A DNA stretch of 19,434 nt from JANMZR01 sp031383555 (GTDB lineage Bacteria > Bacteroidota > Bacteroidia > Cytophagales > Spirosomataceae). The stretch's first letter is position 1; every line of letters starts with the position of its first letter. Below the pieces are notes generated by a model that saw only the letters and a list, made by a program, of their open reading frames with translations, ran no database searches and had not been told where the DNA came from. Positions 7,933 to 15,304 of this stretch are shown piece by piece. The stretch is taken from contig JANMZR010000121.1 of NCBI GenBank assembly GCA_031383555.1, forward strand, positions 1 through 19,434, in the 5' to 3' direction. Position numbers and translations under genes: made by a program.

Positions 7933-8181
7933 ATTTATGTTTATTTTTTCATCATTTACTGCCCTAATATTTTCTAGTGATGGCTTACAAAACTTAGTTC
8001 AGAAGCCAAAAATGTATTTTTGATATTCATATAAGTGGTGCGTTCGTTGTCATACATCGTAAAATAATATTCAAAAAGCCCACTCTCCACAAAACCCAAA
8101 TATTTACTTTCTTTCCCCATTAACCACACGTTCGCCTTTTTTGAACTTGATTTAAACAAAGGCATCTAATATTTTGGATAA
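7933..8181 (-). pseudogene. Remnant of a Crp/Fnr-family regulator (cyclic-nucleotide-binding-like domain), frame-disrupted
   Basis: A 63-codon frame (8165-7974) contains SKYLGFVESGLFEYYFTMYD followed by NERTTYMNIKNTFLASELSF, which reads like the beta-roll sensor domain of Crp/Fnr regulators. Both flanks continue the domain in other frames. Upstream (8181 to about 8110) one frame gives LSKILDAFV, a TAA stop, then IKFKKGERVVNGE, matching the usual FKKGExLxxxGE stretch before the sensor core. Downstream (about 7979-7933) another frame gives KPSLENIRAVNDEKIN, matching the PSxxNIxAxE stretch that normally follows SFxxxx. The three pieces need one nonsense change and two frameshifts to join. No helix-turn-helix DNA-binding domain follows; the DUF1772-like gene starts instead. 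I infer an old, decayed gene fragment. Being translated as a 63-residue protein is possible but unlikely to be meaningful. Confidence 0.6.
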
Positions 8182-8392
8182 GTGGTCACCAGCGAAACCG
8201 CTGCTTTCAAAGTATTTTGTGAGCTTTTCTCTGATTTATAGATTTGGTCATTAAACATATTTTTTTAAAGGTAATGCAATTAGTTTGAGCAAAAAATTAT
8301 TATTTAATTATATGATATTGCATAGTGGAACATTACTTGCCGATTAGTATAATATTTAACTCACAAGTTAATTTTCTTACCATAATTTCAAA

Positions 8393-8431
8393 AAAAATCC
8401 CCAAAATAGCATAGCCATTTTAGGGATTTTT
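8393..8431 (-). terminator. Intrinsic terminator of the susCD transcript
   Basis: A 15-bp inverted repeat (8393-8407 with 8417-8431; one mismatch) with a 9-base loop. It contains a CCCC/AGGG core flanked by A- and T-tracts, so a U-run follows the stem on the minus strand. It lies 21 bases past the susD stop. The A/T tracts would allow it to work in the other direction too, but no plus-strand gene ends here. Confidence 0.8.
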
Positions 8432-8451
8432 CAATAATTTACACTAAAATA

Positions 8452-10011
8452 CTATTCGTAACCAGGATTTTGAGGCTTCAAATTTGGGTTATTCAACATT
8501 TCTTGCTTACCAAGGGGTAATAACAAGTGCTTTTGTTGCAATGCTTGTTTTGAACTTTCGTTCACATGGCCAACAAAATTGTCGAATTTAAGGGAAGTTT
8601 CATTGAACACTTTTCTCAACCTAACCATGTCAAACCAAGTAATTTGCTCAAAACATAGTTCATGCCACCGCTCCTTTATCACAGCGTCACGGAAGCTATC
8701 TTTTGAATAAGTACTCAATTCTGGTGTTTCTAACTTAGCACGATCTCTAATTCTTTTGAAAGCCTTATAGGCATCCTCGCTAGGGCCACCCACTTCATTT
8801 TGAGCCTCTGCAAACAATAAAAGCACCTCAGCATAACGTATTTGAGGCACATTAAGGTTGTCGAGTCTTGTACCTGCCACACCCGCTGCACCATTGGCAA
8901 TTTGGTTAAAATGCTTGAACACATAAGGTGCGTTTAACTCAAAGGCAGCACCATTGCCATTAGTGAAATAGCTTGTATAAAAATAGCCCTCTTGATTTTT
9001 AGCACGTAAATCACCAGTTTGATAAGATTTATAGAAAGCAGGAGTTGGTACACTACTTCCTGTACCACCTGGGCCATTGAAAGTTACAGGTTTAAAGTTA
9101 GGGAAAAAATTACCCATTGGATTACCTGCAACTAAGGTGTTATATTGAAGCATAAATAAATGCTCAATTCGATTTTCCAGATTTTCACGATGTAATTCCG
9201 CATAAGTTGGAAACAGGTTAATAGTTCCTGGATTCGCATTTGCATAAGTAATTACCTCATTGGCTTTATCAGCTGCCAATTTATAATGTGAGGCGCCTTT
9301 CGAAAGCGGAAAACCAGCCATTGTAAGGTAAACTCTTGCCAATTGGGCTTTTACGGCTGCAGCACCTACACGGCCAGTGGCGTCCATCCATCCAAGGCCA
9401 GCAGCTTCAGCTTCAACCAAATCGTCAACAATTAGTTTGTAAACACTTTCCTGTGAGGCACGGCTTGGCAAAAAGTCTTCAGAAGCAGCAGTTTGCGGCT
9501 TGGTAACCAATGGTACATCGCCCCATAAACGTACGGCTGTGAAGTAAGCAGATGCTCTTAAAAATTTAGCTTCACCCAAAATCTTTTTCTTTTGAGCATC
9601 AGGCATTGGCGTTATAGGTGGCACCTTTTCAATTACTTGATTGGCTTGCGCAATTACTTTGTATAGGCCGTTCCAATAGTTCACAACATGAATGGTATTG
9701 GCGTCGTGTACCAAACCATAAAGGTTGTTAAGGTCCGAATTTTGAGCCGTTTCCGTTGTGGAGGTGCCTGTTAATGCCTCCAAAAGCTGCCAGTTGGCCG
9801 AGAAAATACCTGCACCACCACCCATAAAACGAAGGTCGGCATATACTGATGCTAAAGCGGCTTCGGCATGATCAGGAATAGTATAAAAGCTTTCAGGCGT
9901 AAGGTTTGAGGGTGCTTGTTCTGTTAAAAAATCGGAGCAACTCCATTGGCCTAATAAAAGTAATCCTAAAAATAGGGTGCGTGTTTTATTTAAAAATGTT
10001 CTTTTTTTCAT
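8452..10011 (-). CDS. susD-like: SusD/RagB-family nutrient-binding outer-membrane lipoprotein
   Basis: SusD-type proteins form the surface lid that captures glycans or other nutrients over a SusC transporter. I prefer the ATG at 10011 (519 residues) over one 13 codons upstream because it begins MKKRTFLNKTRTLFLGLLLL, a lipoprotein signal peptide, with the lipidated cysteine at Cys25 (GQWSC-SDFL). SusD landmarks are present: N-terminal SDFLTEQAPSNLTPESFYT, the helical GEAKFLRASAYF stretch (about 146-157), the arm IRYAEVLLLFAEAQNEVGG (391-409) and the ending LKPQNPGYE. Length is typical. The gene starts 89 bases after the susC stop and is followed by a strong terminator, so the two form one transcript. 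The ligand cannot be deduced: no degradative enzyme is encoded next to the pair. Confidence 0.93.
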   Translation of the reverse strand: MKKRTFLNKTRTLFLGLLLLGQWSCSDFLTEQAPSNLTPESFYTIPDHAEAALASVYADLRFMGGGAGIFSANWQLLEALTGTSTTETAQNSDLNNLYGLVHDANTIHVVNYWNGLYKVIAQANQVIEKVPPITPMPDAQKKKILGEAKFLRASAYFTAVRLWGDVPLVTKPQTAASEDFLPSRASQESVYKLIVDDLVEAEAAGLGWMDATGRVGAAAVKAQLARVYLTMAGFPLSKGASHYKLAADKANEVITYANANPGTINLFPTYAELHRENLENRIEHLFMLQYNTLVAGNPMGNFFPNFKPVTFNGPGGTGSSVPTPAFYKSYQTGDLRAKNQEGYFYTSYFTNGNGAAFELNAPYVFKHFNQIANGAAGVAGTRLDNLNVPQIRYAEVLLLFAEAQNEVGGPSEDAYKAFKRIRDRAKLETPELSTYSKDSFRDAVIKERWHELCFEQITWFDMVRLRKVFNETSLKFDNFVGHVNESSKQALQQKHLLLPLGKQEMLNNPNLKPQNPGYE

Positions 10012-10100
10012 GAGTATTATATTTTTAATTTTTTTGAAAATGAAAACCACAAATTATAATTACTTTATTTTTCAAAAAAATGTTATTTTAAAAAGATTGA

Positions 10101-13100
10101 TTAAAATGCTAATTGTAAGCCCATCATATAAGTTGTTGGCTTAGGATAATTATGCCAAATCATGCCTTGTGAAAATGCACTATTTCCATTACCTTGATTA
10201 GTTGGGGTTACCTCAGGATCGCCAATTATTTTATCTTTTACAGCTAAAAAGAAATTCTGGGCACTTGCGTATATTCTCAACTTGCTCATTTTCATTTTGC
10301 TCGTTAAAGCTGGAGGTAAGTTATAGCCAAGCAATAAATTTCTCCCTCTTAAAAAAGATCCATCTTTAATCCACCATGAGTCAACGTTTGTCACGTAACC
10401 AGCTCTAGTATCCCGTATTTCGGCAATCATAGTATTTTGGTTTTGTGGAGTCCAAGCTTTTAATACTGAAGTATAGCTATTGGCCAATCCTTGGCGGTCT
10501 TCACTTGGGTGTAAATTCATACTCATTACATCATTGCCGTAACTATACTGTAAGTCTATAGTAAGGTCAAACCTGCTATACTTAAATGTATTGGATAATG
10601 TACCCCAAAACTTAGGGCTACCATTACCAATTATAGATCTATCAGCATCGGTAATGGCTTTATCACCATTGAAATCTTTATATTTGATATCACCCGGCAA
10701 AATAGTCAATCCATTTCTATAGCTTGTAAATTTTGCAGCTTCTTCTCTTTCGGCTTCACTCCAAATACCAAGTCGAGTCAAGCCCCAGAAAGCACCAACT
10801 GGCTGTCCTATTCGAATAATATTGGTAGGGTTAGTAAAGTTTGGACCTCCCACATTGAATATGTCTGAAGGAGTTGCCAATGACAATACTTTATTTTGAT
10901 TGAAAGAAATGTTAAAATTTGTATTCCAACGGAAGCTTCCTGAAGTAACGTTAGTTGAGTTAATGGCAAATTCAAATCCCTTGTTTTCCATAGACCCAAT
11001 ATTTCTTCTAATAGTTCCGTAACCACTTGTTTGTGGTACTGGCGCATCTAAAAGCATATCAGTTGTAAGTCTATAGTAGTAGTCGGCCTCAATCGAAACT
11101 CGATCATTAAATAAACCTAGTTCAACGCCCATATCAGTTTGGGCAGTTTTTTCCCATTTCAAATCTGGGTTAGCCAGCCTTGAAATACCAGTTCCAGCAA
11201 CTCTTTGCTCATTGTAAATTGTAGCATAATTGGAACTCAACAATGAAAGTGAAGAATAAGATGGTATTTCTGAATTACCCGTTAAGCCATATGAGGCTCG
11301 TAATTTCAAATTAGAAACAACTGAATTTCCTTTAAGAAAATCTTCCTCAGATACTTTCCAAGCTAAAGCTCCAGATGGGAAAAAGGCAAACTTGTCATTT
11401 TCTCCAAAACGTGATGAACCATCGGCTCTCCCAGTAAGGGTAAGCAAATATTTGTTCTTCAAACTATAATTGACCCTTCCGAAATAAGAGTTAAAGGCAA
11501 ATCTGGATGCTCCAGAGCCAACTGCGGGATTAGTAGCACCAGCTCCCAAGTTATTAAAACCAAAATAATCCGTTGCAAAGTTGTTAACACTAGCACCAAT
11601 ATTAAAGAAGTCAGTTTGTTGCCAAGATAAACCCGCTAAAGCTGTAATCGAATTATTTTCGTTGATGTCTTTAGTGTATGTCAAATAGTTTTCCAATGAC
11701 CAGAATGTTTCCCTCTGGTTAGCAACTGAAGCATTTCCATTACCACCAATATTCAAGGTACGAGTTTGTGATTGGTTGTTTTCTTGAGTCATAATATTAG
11801 CCCCAAACACTGTTTTCATTTCCAAACCTTTTGCAAATGTAATATTTGAATATAAGCTACCTGTTGTTGTTTGGGTATTTAATATAAATTGACGACCCAT
11901 CAAACGATGCAATGAACTAAATGTTCCTTCAGCAAAAGGGAATTCTCTGTTATTTGCATAGGTGCCATCAGCATATTTGGTAGGAAGAAAAGGGAAGTCT
12001 TCAACAATTTGACGAGAAACTGCATCGTTGATGTCCGAAAGGCGCTCAGTTTGTAGGTTATACGAAACAGTACCTCCAACTTTCAACCATTTTTTAATTT
12101 GATCGTCAATTGTAAATCTGCCAGAATAACGCTTCATAAAAGTTGTTTTTAACAAACCTTGGTCATCACGATAGCCAATTGAGAAGGAATACTGTGTTTT
12201 ATCTGTACCACCACTGAAACCTAATTGATGGTTTTGCGAAAGTTTTGTTTGAGAAGTTTCTTTGAACCAATCAGTATCGTAAAGGTTATTACCAGAAGCA
12301 TCCCAAACACGAGGGTCAATTCTTCGCAATTTTGGATTCAAATATGCCCATTTGCCTGCTTTCCAACCAGCCGGATCGTACTTTTCCATATTTGCCCAAG
12401 CCAAATCTTCAACGGCCATATATTGTCTGGCGTTTAAAACTTCTGGTTTATTGGGTCCAATTACATTAACACTAAAATCAGTATTATAAGTAACTTGACC
12501 TTCGCCCGATTTACCTTTTTTGGTAGTAACAAGTATTACGCCATTTGCACCTCTTGCACCATAAATTGCAGTAGAGGAAGCATCCTTCAATACTTCAACA
12601 GAGGCCACATCATTGGGATTTATAAAGTCAATAGCTGAGCTAAATTGGCTTTGATTTCCCTGTGGCAACATCACTCCATCAATTACGAATAGTGGATTGT
12701 TTGATGAGTTGATAGAGCTAAAACCACGAACACGCACAGTTGTTCTGCCTCCTGGTCTTCCTGAGTTATTGTTTACCTGTACACCAGCAATACGACCTTG
12801 AAGCCCTTGATTAAGTGATGGCACTGGTCTTTCCAATAATTGATCGCCTCTTACAGAGCCTACAGATCCAGTCAAATCAGATTTTCTTTGTGTGCCATAA
12901 CCGATTACAACTACATTTTGAAGTTCGTTTGATTTAGTTGCAAGTGCAAAATCGATTATTGATTTGCTACCGACGGCCATTTCTTGCGTTTCATAGCCTA
13001 CAAATGAGATGATAAGAGTGGCGTTTTTAGCTACATCTAATTTGTATTTCCCATTTACATCTGTATTCATACCACGAGAGGTACCTTTAATAAGAATACT

Positions 13101-13238
13101 TGCACCGACAATTGGGTCACCTCTTTCATCAGTTACTTTGCCTGTTACACTACTATTTTGGGCCACACTAATCCAAGAAATGGATAGAAAAAAGAGCAGA
13201 AAAACCAAAAGCTTGGTTTGGTAGAAATTTGTTCTCAT
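10101..13238 (-). CDS. susC-like: SusC/RagA-family TonB-dependent outer-membrane transporter
   Basis: SusC-type proteins import SusD-captured nutrients across the outer membrane using TonB energy. I choose the ATG at 13238 (1045 residues): it gives a signal peptide, residues 1-27 ending ISVA-QN, whereas an ATG 22 codons upstream adds an implausible hydrophobic leader. Domains in order: carboxypeptidase-regulatory-like (about 29-100, with GKVTDERGDPIVGASILIKG); the SusC junction NVVVIGYGTQRKSDLTGS (108-125); a plug domain (about 125-245, including RVRGFSSINSSNNPLFVIDG and VLKDASSTAIYGARGANG); then a long beta-barrel ending in LQLAF with a terminal aromatic residue. Complete and of normal length. 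It is the first gene of the susC-susD unit. No ECF sigma/anti-sigma or hybrid two-component regulator lies beside it, and the extra N-terminal signalling domain of sigma-linked SusC proteins is absent. Confidence 0.95.
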   Translation of the reverse strand: MRTNFYQTKLLVFLLFFLSISWISVAQNSSVTGKVTDERGDPIVGASILIKGTSRGMNTDVNGKYKLDVAKNATLIISFVGYETQEMAVGSKSIIDFALATKSNELQNVVVIGYGTQRKSDLTGSVGSVRGDQLLERPVPSLNQGLQGRIAGVQVNNNSGRPGGRTTVRVRGFSSINSSNNPLFVIDGVMLPQGNQSQFSSAIDFINPNDVASVEVLKDASSTAIYGARGANGVILVTTKKGKSGEGQVTYNTDFSVNVIGPNKPEVLNARQYMAVEDLAWANMEKYDPAGWKAGKWAYLNPKLRRIDPRVWDASGNNLYDTDWFKETSQTKLSQNHQLGFSGGTDKTQYSFSIGYRDDQGLLKTTFMKRYSGRFTIDDQIKKWLKVGGTVSYNLQTERLSDINDAVSRQIVEDFPFLPTKYADGTYANNREFPFAEGTFSSLHRLMGRQFILNTQTTTGSLYSNITFAKGLEMKTVFGANIMTQENNQSQTRTLNIGGNGNASVANQRETFWSLENYLTYTKDINENNSITALAGLSWQQTDFFNIGASVNNFATDYFGFNNLGAGATNPAVGSGASRFAFNSYFGRVNYSLKNKYLLTLTGRADGSSRFGENDKFAFFPSGALAWKVSEEDFLKGNSVVSNLKLRASYGLTGNSEIPSYSSLSLLSSNYATIYNEQRVAGTGISRLANPDLKWEKTAQTDMGVELGLFNDRVSIEADYYYRLTTDMLLDAPVPQTSGYGTIRRNIGSMENKGFEFAINSTNVTSGSFRWNTNFNISFNQNKVLSLATPSDIFNVGGPNFTNPTNIIRIGQPVGAFWGLTRLGIWSEAEREEAAKFTSYRNGLTILPGDIKYKDFNGDKAITDADRSIIGNGSPKFWGTLSNTFKYSRFDLTIDLQYSYGNDVMSMNLHPSEDRQGLANSYTSVLKAWTPQNQNTMIAEIRDTRAGYVTNVDSWWIKDGSFLRGRNLLLGYNLPPALTSKMKMSKLRIYASAQNFFLAVKDKIIGDPEVTPTNQGNGNSAFSQGMIWHNYPKPTTYMMGLQLAF

Positions 13239-13541
13239 AATTAATTTGTTTAGTTTAAAAAATAAAATTTGAAATACTATCTGGTATATTATTAATTTAT
13301 GCAATATACTTGAATGTAATGAATTCGCTATACTTTACTATGCTGAAATCCAAATTATTAATTGAATAATAATATTGGTGTATTTTTCTCTAAATCCTTT
13401 AAAGCCTAATTTTTAATTTTAAAAACTAGAATTCCATTCATTATCAATTACTTAAAAGGATTTTTCAATTAATTATATAAACATAATTATATAACCATAA
13501 CTTTTTTAGTGTTTCAAAATTAAGTTTTACATTTTTTAAAT
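13239..13541. other. Intergenic region upstream of susC
   Basis: About 300 bases of very AT-rich sequence with no credible gene. It must hold the susC promoter and leader. I could not find a well-spaced TTTG / TAnnTTTG pair: a TAATTTTG octamer on the minus strand (13522-13515) lacks an upstream TTTG and would leave a leader of nearly 280 bases. No strong repeat or operator palindrome stands out. Confidence 0.5.
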
Positions 13542-13570
13542 AAAAAAAGCCGAACAAATTTGTCCAGCTT
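13542..13570 (-). terminator. Intrinsic terminator of the small membrane protein gene
   Basis: On the minus strand an imperfect 12-bp stem, AAGCTGGACAAA with TTTGTTCGGCTT (two mismatches), is followed directly by a run of T. It lies 27 bases past the stop of the 59-residue protein gene and isolates it from susC. Confidence 0.65.
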
Positions 13571-13597
13571 CGAATTATAAATAAGTATAAATAATTT

Positions 13598-13777
13598 TTA
13601 ATGAATTTGCCCTTTTCTAAAGTTATAATCAACGGCAAAAATGGTAATCATTGTAATTGTGCCAACTATTGAAGTAAAAAGGTCGGTGAATTTCCAAATA
13701 ATAGCTAAAAAAATAATGAAAGCTAGTATCAACGCACCTTTGTTAATTCCTCCCGTTTCTGTTTTATGTTCTGACAT
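13598..13777 (-). CDS. Small two-helix membrane protein of unknown function
   Basis: A 59-residue protein starting MSEHKTETGGINKGALILAF. Two hydrophobic segments (about 14-28 and 33-49) are joined by a short turn containing KFTD, with a charged tail YNFRKGQIH. I do not recognise a family. The start choice matters: a longer frame begins at 13810, but that ATG lies inside the likely -7 promoter element (13817-13810), so the message would begin downstream of it; the ATG at 13777 is therefore the usable one. The gene is single, with its own promoter and terminator, and diverges from the small-gene/yebC unit. That it is expressed is inferred from these flanking signals. Confidence 0.6.
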   Translation of the reverse strand: MSEHKTETGGINKGALILAFIIFLAIIWKFTDLFTSIVGTITMITIFAVDYNFRKGQIH

Positions 13778-13809
13778 GTATATAAATTTTGTGTTTTCCT
13801 TATTTTGCA

Positions 13810-13840
13810 CAAAGATAAGGCATAATGATTTAATTGGAAA
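13810..13840 (-). promoter_or_regulatory. Candidate promoter of the small membrane protein gene
   Basis: On the minus strand TTTC (13840-13837) is followed after 19 bases by TATCTTTG (13817-13810), a very good match to the Bacteroidota TTTG-N19-TAnnTTTG promoter with one change in the -33 element. The start point expected about 7 bases further gives a leader of some 25 bases to the ATG at 13777. Confidence 0.6.
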
Positions 13841-13881
13841 ATTGATTTTTGTAATTCTTTAAGAATTTGAAAGGGAATTTG

Positions 13882-13889
13882 TAATTTTG
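13882..13889 (+). promoter_or_regulatory. Candidate -7 element for the plus-strand small-gene/yebC unit
   Basis: TAATTTTG matches TAnnTTTG and lies 24 bases before the ATG at 13914. No well-spaced TTTG precedes it: the nearest ones leave spacers of 12 or 30 bases. This makes it a weak call. With the minus-strand promoter at 13810-13840 it would form a divergent promoter region. Confidence 0.35.
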
Positions 13890-13913
13890 AGCTATTCGAT
13901 AGAAATTTGAACC

Positions 13914-14204
13914 ATGGAAATGAAATTTGAATTCAGGCATGACAATTTAAGCATAGTTGAATTACATAAAAATGGAATTAGGAGTACCAAATGGCTTGAG
14001 GAGGTGATTATGGGTGATTCTTTTTGGGATTTTGACAATTATGAAGATGAAAACCTTGTTTATGCTACAGGCTTTTCTTATGATGTTACTGGAATTGTCG
14101 TTGTTTTTAAAATTGATGAAGATTTGAAAATTATCACTTTAGATGCAAAACGCTCAACAATTCAAGAAATAAGAAATGATTTTTGTAAACATTGCAAAAA
14201 TTGA
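13914..14204 (+). CDS. Small uncharacterised protein, possibly BrnT-like
   Basis: A 96-residue soluble protein that I do not firmly recognise. It starts MEMKFEFRHDNLSIVELHKN and continues with GIRSTKWLEEVI, an acidic patch (FWDFDNYEDEN, about 38-48), then beta-like strands VYATGFS and IVVVFKIDEDLKIITLDAKR before a last helix STIQEIRNDFCKH. The order FEW/FEF...KHG-like...acidic loop...(Y)xxGxS...VxVV...IxIIxxxxA+xxE resembles the fold plan of BrnT toxins (RelE superfamily), but the exact KHG motif is HKNG here and the similarity is by eye only. It is followed by a 57-residue charged protein and then yebC, all on the same strand with short gaps, suggesting one transcript. Either ATG (codon 1 or 3) could start it. 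Confidence 0.6.
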   Translation: MEMKFEFRHDNLSIVELHKNGIRSTKWLEEVIMGDSFWDFDNYEDENLVYATGFSYDVTGIVVVFKIDEDLKIITLDAKRSTIQEIRNDFCKHCKN

Positions 14205-14248
14205 TAACAAATAAAAAATTACAATTATATTATTTTAAATCTTTAGCT

Positions 14249-14422
14249 ATGAAATTATCACAAATAATTAGTAATCATAAAAACCCTTTTGAGGGTAGAA
14301 ATAAAGATGAAGTTTGGGCTGAATTAAATGGAAGGCCTAAGCAACATTTAGACAAAGACAAAATTCTTGAAGAAATGAAGCAAGAATTGATGAAAAGAAA
14401 AGGATTAGTAAATAAACAATAA
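14249..14422 (+). CDS. Small charged protein of unknown function upstream of yebC
   Basis: A 57-residue protein starting MKLSQIISNHKNPFEGRNKD, rich in Lys and Glu, with a probable amphipathic helix in the second half (DKDKILEEMKQELMKRKG) and no signal or membrane segment. An in-frame ATG at 14192 would add 19 residues and overlap the preceding gene by 13 bases; I prefer 14249 because the added part is compositionally poor and the upstream spacing (44 bases) is ordinary. The stop is only 12 bases before yebC. I recognise no family. Paired with the 96-residue protein it has the size and arrangement of a toxin-antitoxin partner, but nothing in the sequence shows DNA binding or toxin neutralisation. 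Confidence 0.55.
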   Translation: MKLSQIISNHKNPFEGRNKDEVWAELNGRPKQHLDKDKILEEMKQELMKRKGLVNKQ

Positions 14423-14434
14423 ATTTGAAATTAT

Positions 14435-15154
14435 ATGGGAAGGGCGTTTGAATACCGCAAAGCCACGAAATTTAAAAGATGGGGCCAAATGTCAAAAACA
14501 TTTGCCCGAATAGGTAAAGAAATTGCAATAGCCGTAAAAGCTGCTGGGCCAGACCCCGATTCCAATAGCCGATTGCGTGGAATTATCCAAAATGCCAAAG
14601 CGGCTAATATGCCAAAAGATACTGTTGATAGAGCCATAAAAAAGGCCTCCAGTAAGGATCAGGAAGATTACACAGAAGTAGTATTTGAGGGCTATGGGCA
14701 GCATGGTATTGCGGTTTTGGCGGAATGCGCAACCAATAATAACAATAGAACTGTAGCCAATGTGCGTAGTTATTTTACAAAAACTGGTGGTACTTTAGGC
14801 ACCTCTGGTATGCTTGATTTTATTTTTGAACGCAAGTCTATATTTAAAATAACCAATAGAGCCGATATTGACTTGGAGGAGCTTGAGTTTGAACTGATTG
14901 ACATTGGTGGGGAGGAAGTTTTTTTAGATGAAGAAACCGACTTAATTAATATCTACGGCGAGTTTACTGCTTTTGGGGCGATTCAAAAGTTCATTGAAGA
15001 CGGAGGCTATGAACTAAAAGGTGCTGATTTTGAGCGCATTCCAAACGATACCAAAGCGCTTACTGCCGAACAAATTGTAGATGTTGAGAAATTGATAGAA
15101 AAATTAGAGGAGGATGATGACGTGCAAAATGTTTACCATAATATGAGGTATTAG
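14435..15154 (+). CDS. yebC: YebC/PmpR-family (TACO1-like) protein
   Basis: A 239-residue cytoplasmic protein. Members were long annotated as transcriptional regulators; TACO1 and bacterial YebC proteins have more recently been linked to translation, easing ribosomes through difficult, proline-rich stretches. The family pattern is clear: N-terminal FEYRKATKFKRWGQMSKTFA (about 5-24), then PDSNSRLRGIIQNAKAANMP, DTVDRAIKKAS, VFEGYGQHGIAVLAECATNN (about 83-102), NNRTVANVRSYFTKTGGTLG, and the C-terminal DDVQNVYHNM. The opening MGRAFEYRKA differs from the MAGHSKW of many members and is the variant seen in Bacteroidota. Length is normal. The start is 12 bases after the 57-residue gene, so probably co-transcribed, and a terminator follows. 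Confidence 0.93.
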   Translation: MGRAFEYRKATKFKRWGQMSKTFARIGKEIAIAVKAAGPDPDSNSRLRGIIQNAKAANMPKDTVDRAIKKASSKDQEDYTEVVFEGYGQHGIAVLAECATNNNNRTVANVRSYFTKTGGTLGTSGMLDFIFERKSIFKITNRADIDLEELEFELIDIGGEEVFLDEETDLINIYGEFTAFGAIQKFIEDGGYELKGADFERIPNDTKALTAEQIVDVEKLIEKLEEDDDVQNVYHNMRY

Positions 15155-15249
15155 AATTTTATGAGATAATGACAATTGAAATTTGAGAAAAAAGCAAAGT
15201 CACAGAACATATCAGCGCAAAAAAATAGCCTTTTGGATTTTTTGAAATT

Positions 15250-15274
15250 AGCCGAATTTATTTTCGGCTTTTTT
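15250..15274 (+). terminator. Intrinsic terminator after yebC
   Basis: Perfect 7-bp stem AGCCGAA (15250-15256) and TTCGGCT (15263-15269), 6-base loop, then a run of T to 15274. It lies 96 bases past the yebC stop and just before the ATG at 15305. An open frame runs through it from a TTG at 15176, which argues that this upstream part of the frame is not coding. Confidence 0.75.
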
Positions 15275-15304
15275 ATTGTATTTTTAGGAAAAAAACCAAG
15301 TTTT

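Noticed and set aside
13515..13522. TAATTTTG on the minus strand as a susC promoter -7 element
   Set aside because: No TTTG at suitable distance, and it would leave a leader of about 280 bases containing many other AT-rich near-matches.
15176..15304. Extension of the HExxH protein upstream to a TTG start
   Set aside because: The extension crosses a clear intrinsic terminator (15250-15274) and would bury the signal peptide 43 residues inside the protein.
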